Source: Psychrobacter aestuarii (GTDB lineage Bacteria > Pseudomonadota > Gammaproteobacteria > Pseudomonadales > Moraxellaceae). Taken from it: a stretch of 64,000 bases of DNA. Under the pieces are notes generated by a model, which worked only from the letters and a program-made list of their open reading frames with translations, had not been told where the DNA came from and did not search any database. Position 1 is the first letter of the stretch; each line of letters begins with the position of its first letter. The stretch covers positions 1 through 64,000 of the forward strand of contig NZ_CAJGYT010000001.1 of NCBI RefSeq assembly GCF_904846035.1, read 5' to 3'. This document shows, piece by piece, positions 58,272-64,000 of the stretch. The position numbers and the translations under genes were made by a program.

Positions 58272-58946
58272 ATGCCGCAGATACTGCTTGGCGATGATGA
58301 TGAAGAGCTGACCCAACTGCTCCAAGAGTATTTGCGCAATCATGGGGTAACTTGTGATTGTGTATACGATGGTGAGGCGGTCATCCAAACCCTAAAGACC
58401 AAACGCTACGACTTGCTGGTCTTAGACATCATGATGCCTAAGATTGACGGGCTTAGCGTGCTGCGTCAGTTGCCCGCCATCAGTCAGCTGCCTGTGATTA
58501 TGCTTACCGCAAAGGGCGAGGAGATTGACCGTATTATTGGGCTTGAGCTGGGGGCAGATGACTATATCACCAAGCCATGCAACCCGCGCGAGCTGCTGGC
58601 GCGTATCAAAGCGGTGATTAAGCGCACGCAGGCGTCAGTGTCTGAGCACAGCCCCTTACCGAGTGATGGGCGCATCGTGTTGGACCAAGCGCATCGGGTG
58701 TGCTGTATTGATAACACCGAGGTACAAGTAACGGGTACAGAGTTTGATATCTTGGTCGAGCTGCTGCGACAAAAAGGGGAGGTGGTGAGTAAGGCATGGC
58801 TGTCTGAGCATGTACTGCAGCGTGAGCTACAGCCCTTTGACCGCAGTTTGGATGTGCATATCTCGCGCTTGCGTAAAAAACTGCAGCCCTTTCACCCCGA
58901 CCCGATAAAAGCCATTCGCGGGAAGGGCTATCAGATGGTCGTGTGA
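58272..58946 (+). CDS. CpxR-like OmpR-family response regulator
   Basis: 224 residues. Receiver domain with the acidic pair DDDEE near the start, phospho-acceptor D52 (LLVLDIMMPKIDG), conserved T/K and ELGADDYITKPCNPREL, which closely follows CpxR; then a winged-helix domain with RSLDVHISRLRKK and AIRGKGYQMV. A strong AAGGAGGG site precedes the ATG. It overlaps the kinase gene. It probably controls envelope stress genes, perhaps the adjacent lipoproteins. Confidence 0.9.
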   Translation: MPQILLGDDDEELTQLLQEYLRNHGVTCDCVYDGEAVIQTLKTKRYDLLVLDIMMPKIDGLSVLRQLPAISQLPVIMLTAKGEEIDRIIGLELGADDYITKPCNPRELLARIKAVIKRTQASVSEHSPLPSDGRIVLDQAHRVCCIDNTEVQVTGTEFDILVELLRQKGEVVSKAWLSEHVLQRELQPFDRSLDVHISRLRKKLQPFHPDPIKAIRGKGYQMVV

Positions 58947-60463
58947 TGATGAATGACGCCCCTAAATCGCCACGTTTTGCCGTGCCATTATTTTGGCGAC
59001 TGTTTTTAAGCCTACTTGTCACCATTGCTTTGACGGCGGTGCTGTCTATTTTGGTCGAAAGACACCTCAACGAGCAGGCGCTCGCGGCGGGCATGGACCG
59101 TCAAATTGAGCGCTTGATGATACGGCGCGCGCCTTTGATTGCTGCGCTTGAAGCGGGCAATTTGGATAGCGTGGCTCAGATGTATCGCCGTGAGCGTCGC
59201 ATAATGAACCAGATACGTGTCTATGATGACGAAGGCAGTATCTGGTATCCGCGCTACCGCGAGCCTACTGAGCCGCGTGAGCGCAGCAGCGATACGCTGC
59301 CGCCCGCATCTGAGCCACGCGCCCCGCGTGGGCGTAGCGAGAATCCTCGCGAGCGTCCCTTATCTGTACTCGATCGGCTCTTGCATCCCACACCGCCGCA
59401 CAAGGCGCTAGCCAATTTGGAGGCGCGTCCTGAGCTGGCAGAAGTGCCCGTACGTCTGCCCGATGGTCAGCGCGTGATTGTGCAGCTGCGTCCGCACTTG
59501 CTCTTTAAAGACGTGTTGGCGCTTCAGCACACCAACCTTGCGGTGCGCGTCAGCTTGATTATGCTCTTTAGCGTGTTGATGTGTTTTTGGCTCAGTCGCA
59601 CCATGACGCGCCGTATCCGCCAAGTGCAGCATCGCGTACATCGGATGATTGCAGGCGATTACCACACGCCGCCATCGCAGTCACCAGCGGCGGATGATGA
59701 GCTTGGGCGCTTGGCACGCGATGTGTCCGAGCTGTCCAAGCGGCTGGCGGACAGCGAGCTTGCGCGTAAGCAGGTACTGAGCGACATCAGCCATGAGCTG
59801 CGCTCACCTTTGGCACGTCTTGAGGTGGCAACCGAGCTGGCACGCGACTGTGCGCCCGAGGCTCAGCGCTATCTTGCGCGTATTGATAAAGAAACCGCGC
59901 GTATGAATGAGCTGATAGAGCACATCATCCGTATCCAAGCGCTACAAATGCAAAAATACACACTCGAGGACAGCGCATACGAGACGGTCGTGATACCCGA
60001 CTTAATCGATGAGATTGGGCAAGACGTGTGCTTTGAGTTTCAGCAAAAGGGCGTACAGTGGCACTGGCAGATGCCAGACAATACAGCCGCGTGGTGTGTC
60101 AAAGGCAATCCAGAACAGCTGCGTAGCGCCATCGAAAACATCATTCGCAATGCCTTTATGCACACCCCGCTGCAAGGTCGCGTCATCGCGCAGCTTGACC
60201 AACCGATGCGCGGACAGCTGCGTATTCGTATTAGCGATGAAGGCGGCGGCGTCGATGCGGCAGATACCGAGCGTATCTTTCAGCCGTTTGTGCGCTTGGA
60301 TTCGGCGCGGCATCGGCAAACGGGCGGCTATGGGCTGGGCTTAGCGATTGCACAGGCCATCATCAGCGCGCACAAAGGCGAGGTCAGTGCAGAGAATCAT
60401 TACAGCCGTACAGAGGCGGGCGCAGTACAAGGGCTGATGGTACAGATATACCTACCGCAATAG
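58946..60463 (+). CDS. CpxA-like sensor histidine kinase
   Basis: 505 residues. Membrane helix about 12-35, periplasmic sensor about 36-185 containing a Pro/Arg-rich stretch, second helix about 190-212, HAMP, dimerisation domain with H283 (SDISHELRSPLARL), and an ATPase domain (NIIRNAFMHT, GYGLGLAIAQAI). The TGATG overlap with the regulator shows coupled translation; GTG 58943 and ATG 58949 are alternatives. The signal is unknown. Confidence 0.88.
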   Translation: MMNDAPKSPRFAVPLFWRLFLSLLVTIALTAVLSILVERHLNEQALAAGMDRQIERLMIRRAPLIAALEAGNLDSVAQMYRRERRIMNQIRVYDDEGSIWYPRYREPTEPRERSSDTLPPASEPRAPRGRSENPRERPLSVLDRLLHPTPPHKALANLEARPELAEVPVRLPDGQRVIVQLRPHLLFKDVLALQHTNLAVRVSLIMLFSVLMCFWLSRTMTRRIRQVQHRVHRMIAGDYHTPPSQSPAADDELGRLARDVSELSKRLADSELARKQVLSDISHELRSPLARLEVATELARDCAPEAQRYLARIDKETARMNELIEHIIRIQALQMQKYTLEDSAYETVVIPDLIDEIGQDVCFEFQQKGVQWHWQMPDNTAAWCVKGNPEQLRSAIENIIRNAFMHTPLQGRVIAQLDQPMRGQLRIRISDEGGGVDAADTERIFQPFVRLDSARHRQTGGYGLGLAIAQAIISAHKGEVSAENHYSRTEAGAVQGLMVQIYLPQ

Positions 60464-60559
60464 CTTGCGGGTACAGCGCCCTTATTATGGCGATGGCTCA
60501 TATAAAGGCGCTAAAGGGCGATTGATGCCTGCACGCTATAAAGGCATGAATATGGCGCT

Positions 60560-60901
60560 CTATTTGCCGTATCGGGCTTTGATTTGTTTGTACGCTTCGT
60601 CGTAGTGCGCCATATCAATCATGTGCTTTTCGTCTTTTGGCTGAATGCACCAGTCATCATCGCTCTCTGCTCTTTGCCCCAGATTGTAGCGAATGTTTAG
60701 CATTTGCTTGTCGCAGCGCAGACAGCAGTATTCATTGCCTTTGACTTGCGTCGGCAGCGCCATCCCACCACAGCGGCAAGTAATCGCGCAATTTGTCAAA
60801 ATAGCGATATTAATATCGGTCGGTGTCTGTGGGTCAGTGATTAAGAGGTCATTCTGTTTACCAAGACCCAATAGTGTGGTTATCTTGCCAAAAACAGCCA
60901 T
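60560..60901 (-). CDS. Small zinc-ribbon-like protein
   Basis: 113 residues from ATG 60901 with AAAGGA upstream; a 21-codon extension is not supported. Cys pattern CRCGG, then CCLRCDKQML about 18 residues later, a likely single metal site. The C-terminal half is charged with a helix. No family recognised; it stands alone, convergent with the kinase. Confidence 0.6.
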   Translation of the reverse strand: MAVFGKITTLLGLGKQNDLLITDPQTPTDINIAILTNCAITCRCGGMALPTQVKGNEYCCLRCDKQMLNIRYNLGQRAESDDDWCIQPKDEKHMIDMAHYDEAYKQIKARYGK

Positions 60902-61485
60902 AAAACCATCCTTTAATATAAAGCTTGAAGAGTTTTTATTAACAAAAAGTTTGGTATTGTGCATAGCCTTCCAAAAAGTGAATATCCGTGTTTTATTACA
61001 AAAAATAATGCCCAGACGCTAGGCGCTTGTATATATCTATGATAGCCAATAAGCCAAATAGGCTCGCGTATTGTAAAAACAGTAGCTATGTTATTGTGCA
61101 AGAATCTTGCCATTATTGGGCTGTAGCGAAAATAACTTGTAACTGATACTCGTTTACGGTCTACTTACTATGAGCGCATATTGTAATTTAAACAATTACC
61201 TATTTACATAAGTTTCATAAAAATTACATAAAAAATATTTAAAAAAAATGCGAAGTCATAATTTAGAGAAGATAAATACATTTTTTAATATGATTTATAT
61301 AACAAAAAGTTATTGATTGAATAAATGAAAGATATTGATAACTAACGGTTTTATACACCGTTGTCTTTGATGAATAGCGCCGAAAACGCCTTTGTAACAA
61401 AGCTCATGGCAATAAAGGCGGTGAAAATAGGAGCGGTGTGGCGTATCTAAGGACGGGCGACTGTCTGTGATGTTAACACACGCCA
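60902..61485. other. Intergenic region, no gene supported
   Basis: About 580 bases; 61190-61330 is very AT-rich. A hairpin without T tract (aacggt / accgtt, 61344-61362) is present. No coding signal is seen. Confidence 0.6.
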
Positions 61486-62775
61486 TTAATGATAAGTAAT
61501 CACAAAGGTGCTGCCACCTTGCGGGCTTGGCTGATAGGTGATTTGCCAGCCAAGATGTTGAATGATGCGCTGTACGATGCTCAGCCCCAGACCACTGCCA
61601 TCGATGCCATTCATATCGCCACGTGCAAAACGCTCGAACAGCTGTGGCAATAGCGAATCATCAATGCCACTGCCTGTGTCGCTGATGGTGATACTCTGCG
61701 CATCGACGTGAATGCTGACCGTGCCTGTATCGGTGTATTGAAAGGCATTTTTAATCAGGTTGCCGAGCGCCATTTTTAGCAGCTCAGGGCGGGCGTGGGC
61801 GCTGTAAAGTGCTTCACAGTCTAGCTCGCAGCGCACGTCTTTATACTTAATTAAGTAGTTTAAGCGGCTGATTTCATGCTCGATGATAGGGCGTAGTGGC
61901 GTGATGGGCGCGTCAAGCTTTTCAGGGGCGCGTGAGAGCAGCAGTAGGGCGCTGATAATCTCTGAGGTTTCGGTGGCGGTGCTGTGGATGCGGTGGGTAA
62001 ACTCGCGCTGACGGCTATCGGCGGGCAGCTGCGCCTCTAACACTTCGGCAGCGCCCATAATGATGGTCAAAGGCGTGCGCAGCTCGTGACTGACATCGCC
62101 TGTGAACAGCTGCTCGCGCTGCAAGTAGCCTGCAAGTTTGCGGTTTTTGGTATCTATAGCACGAGCCAAAACACCGACCTCGGATGGCAAGTGTAATAAG
62201 CCGCCAAGATGTTCATTGTCCGTCTCGACCGCGTGCTTAAGGCGTGATAAGGGCTTGGTAATCTGATGCGCGGAGACGTAGGCAAAGGCAATGGCAATCA
62301 AAAAACTCAGTGCCACCGCGCCGAGCAAGGTCTTTAAAAACAGCGCCTCAAAGTCTTCATAAATCGCCAATACAGGGTAATTGGTCAATGCGATTTGCTC
62401 ACTGAGCAAGTAGGTGAGGATATAGCGCGTCTGTCCCTCGCTGTGGCTAAAAAAATGCAGCTCGCCGTCATAGGGCTGACCCGCGTGCATAAAGTTGGTC
62501 ACTTGCATCTCTTGCACAGTATCGGTGGCGCGCGTTTGCAGCATCGGCGGCGCGTCGGCAAACTGATAAATATCAATACCTGGCTCGGCGCTGTAATGCG
62601 CCTGCACGCCCTTGGTTTGTAGGCTGCTGCTTAATTCTTCCAGCAAGCGCCCTTTAACCAGCGCCTGCTCCATGTGCATGCCTGCATACAGAAATATACT
62701 GACAAAGCTGATGCAAATAATGGCAGTAAAGATAAAGTAGGACAGGCGTACCTTTTGGGCGATAGCATTAAACAA
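61486..62775 (-). CDS. pmrB: PmrB-like sensor histidine kinase
   Basis: 429 residues. Membrane helix about 10-32, periplasmic part 33-145, second helix about 148-170, a HAMP-like linker, phospho-acceptor H230 (GDVSHELRTPLTIIMG), then the ATPase (NLIKNAFQYTDTG, GSGLGLSIVQ). No ATG is available in front; the start is taken at TTG 62775, the only usual start codon after the in-frame stop, and lacks a good ribosome site. The name rests on its place after eptA and a PmrA-like regulator. It would sense envelope or cation conditions. Confidence 0.75.
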   Translation of the reverse strand: MFNAIAQKVRLSYFIFTAIICISFVSIFLYAGMHMEQALVKGRLLEELSSSLQTKGVQAHYSAEPGIDIYQFADAPPMLQTRATDTVQEMQVTNFMHAGQPYDGELHFFSHSEGQTRYILTYLLSEQIALTNYPVLAIYEDFEALFLKTLLGAVALSFLIAIAFAYVSAHQITKPLSRLKHAVETDNEHLGGLLHLPSEVGVLARAIDTKNRKLAGYLQREQLFTGDVSHELRTPLTIIMGAAEVLEAQLPADSRQREFTHRIHSTATETSEIISALLLLSRAPEKLDAPITPLRPIIEHEISRLNYLIKYKDVRCELDCEALYSAHARPELLKMALGNLIKNAFQYTDTGTVSIHVDAQSITISDTGSGIDDSLLPQLFERFARGDMNGIDGSGLGLSIVQRIIQHLGWQITYQPSPQGGSTFVITYH

Positions 62776-62808
62776 AGTGGGGCTGCTCTTTTTGCTGGTG
62801 CTGATGGT

Positions 62809-63561
62809 TTATGGTTCGGTGACGGTGTCATTTACAACGTCATTTGAGGAGACTCGCGCAGCGTCAGGCGTATTATCTGCCGCGCCCAGCTGATAGCCAA
62901 TCCCCGCAAGGGTGGTAATCATCGGCTGGGAAAACGGCTTATCTACCTGCGCGCGTAGGGTGTGCACATGGGTGCGCAGCGCGTCGCTGTCAGGGATATC
63001 GCGTCCCCAGACTTTGTCCTCAATCTCGGCTTTGGTCACCACATTGGGCGCGGCATTCATTAACAGCTGCAAGATTTTAAACCCCGTCGGCGTCAGGCGC
63101 AAGGCGTGTCCTGCCCGCGTGGCGGTGCGGCGCTCGGTATCAAGCTGCAATTCGCCCACTTGCAGTAAATGCGGAAAATGCTCGTTTTGGTCGCGGCGAA
63201 TAAGCGCTTTGATACGCGCATCGAGCTCAACAAGGGAGAATGGCTTGACCACATAATCATCCGCGCCACTTTCAAAACCAATGACCTTGTCCGAGACGGT
63301 ATCGCGGGCAGTCAGCATAATAATCGGCGTCTTGTTATGATGCTCGGCGCGTAGGGTTTGGCACAGCTTGGTGCCGTTCATACCAGGCAGCATCACGTCC
63401 AGCAGTATCACGTCATAGCGATTGGCGATTGCCAGCTCAAGACCGCTTACGCCATTGTGTGCATTGTCCAGCTCGTAGCCTTGCGCCTCAAAAAAGGCAT
63501 AGACATTGGCGACGATATCGGGATTGTCTTCAATAATCAGTATTTTATACATCATGCCCAT
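62809..63561 (-). CDS. pmrA: PmrA-like OmpR-family response regulator
   Basis: 250 residues from ATG 63561, which overlaps the eptA stop (TGATG). Receiver with D55 (VILLDVMLPGMNG), K in GADDYVVKPFSLVEL, winged helix with LRTHVHTLRAQVD and GIGYQL. The tail of about 20 residues (after GAADNTPD) is extra. It lies 33 bases before the kinase. In Acinetobacter the pmrCAB order is the same; it regulates phosphoethanolamine addition to lipid A and so polymyxin resistance. Confidence 0.8.
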   Translation of the reverse strand: MGMMYKILIIEDNPDIVANVYAFFEAQGYELDNAHNGVSGLELAIANRYDVILLDVMLPGMNGTKLCQTLRAEHHNKTPIIMLTARDTVSDKVIGFESGADDYVVKPFSLVELDARIKALIRRDQNEHFPHLLQVGELQLDTERRTATRAGHALRLTPTGFKILQLLMNAAPNVVTKAEIEDKVWGRDIPDSDALRTHVHTLRAQVDKPFSQPMITTLAGIGYQLGAADNTPDAARVSSNDVVNDTVTEP

Positions 63562-64000
63562 CACTTATAAGTAAACATCGTCTGTGCGCCTGCGGTTTCT
63601 TTGGTTTGTATGTCAAAGAACGTCAGCAAGGAAGGGGTAATTGCGTCATGTGATATCGGCTGCGTGGTCTGTGCTTGCAGGCGTGCGCTATCAATGCCGT
63701 TATTCTCAGGCGACCAGATAATCAGCGGGACGTGCTTTTGCGTGTCGGGGGCGATTTGGTACGGTAAGCCATGCAAATAAATGTTGTTTTCGCCCAAGCT
63801 CTCGCCGTGGTCACTCATATAAACCATCATAACATCATATTTATCGGCGTAGGGCTTTAGCGCATCGATGGTCTGAGCCAAAAAGTCATCAGTATAGCGC
63901 AGCGCATTGTCATAGCCGTTAATCACTGCCTGTTGGTCGCATTGTGACAGCTCATTGCTTTCACACACGGGGGTAAAGTGGGTAAAGTTTGACGGATAGC
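63561..64000 (-). CDS. eptA: Phosphoethanolamine-lipid A transferase EptA/PmrC, C-terminal part (5' end outside window)
   Basis: The visible 145 residues read FTPVCESNELSQCD, then DNALRYTDDFLAQTI, then YMSDHGESLGENNIYLHGLP and a QKHVPLIIW segment, the C-terminal sulfatase-like domain of EptA with metal ligands D-H (SDHGES) and H (LHGLP, HVP). The N-terminal membrane helices and catalytic Thr lie outside the window. The enzyme adds phosphoethanolamine to lipid A, lowering binding of polymyxins. It overlaps the regulator gene. Confidence 0.9.
   Translation of the reverse strand, partial: YPSNFTHFTPVCESNELSQCDQQAVINGYDNALRYTDDFLAQTIDALKPYADKYDVMMVYMSDHGESLGENNIYLHGLPYQIAPDTQKHVPLIIWSPENNGIDSARLQAQTTQPISHDAITPSLLTFFDIQTKETAGAQTMFTYK

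Noticed and set aside
1..64000. tRNA, rRNA or CRISPR genes
   Set aside because: I looked for tRNA arms, rRNA-like tracts and spaced repeats and saw none; a dedicated scan was not possible.

Overview
The window looks like a chromosomal segment of a gammaproteobacterium of the Moraxellaceae, most probably Psychrobacter. The reasons are the moderate GC content, an Acinetobacter-type type VI secretion (T6SS) gene set (AsaA-like, TssM, TagF, TagN, TagX, TssK, TssL), a pmrCAB-type operon (eptA-pmrA-pmrB order) and the betaine locus. The assignment rests on gene content and reading of protein motifs; no database search was possible.

Layout. 1-9.4 kb: the 3' end of a giant type I-secreted adhesin followed by its TolC-like, ABC and HlyD-like export genes. 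9.4-19.2 kb: housekeeping and stress genes, namely a DUF411 lipoprotein, a DUF305 membrane protein, two tandem-domain universal stress proteins, a cysteine hydrolase, ArfB, a SulP transporter, glycerate kinase, a GFA-fold protein and a glutaredoxin-MauE fusion. 19.2-24.5 kb: an AT-rich mosaic of three vgrG remnants, effector remnants, an acetyltransferase remnant, immunity-like genes and one short inverted-repeat element. 24.3-38.7 kb: an intact vgrG with a DUF6402-like effector and a likely immunity gene, then the T6SS membrane-complex genes in two divergent operons. The sheath, tube, ClpV and most baseplate genes are not here. 39.1-45.4 kb: choline uptake and oxidation to glycine betaine (TetR regulator, betB, betA, betT). 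45.6-53.7 kb: cysE, trmJ, an Hpt protein, dnaE and ggt. 54.2-60.5 kb: two related Asp/Tyr-rich lipoproteins followed by a CpxRA-like two-component system. 60.5-64 kb: a small zinc-ribbon protein, then an eptA-pmrA-pmrB-like operon on the minus strand, with eptA cut by the window edge.

The most interesting region is the vgrG cargo island (19.4-24.6 kb). The full-length VgrG and the largest remnant are nearly identical in DNA up to one point. After it the full copy turns into an AT-rich C-terminal tail plus effector and immunity genes, while the remnant runs into a 147-bp Correia-like inverted-repeat element and the end of a probable Tae4 amidase gene whose Tai4-like immunity gene is still intact. 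This suggests repeated exchange of VgrG-tail, effector and immunity cassettes, with old immunity genes kept. A second candidate novelty is a lipoprotein between tagX and tssK that could fill the TssJ role in this T6SS type.
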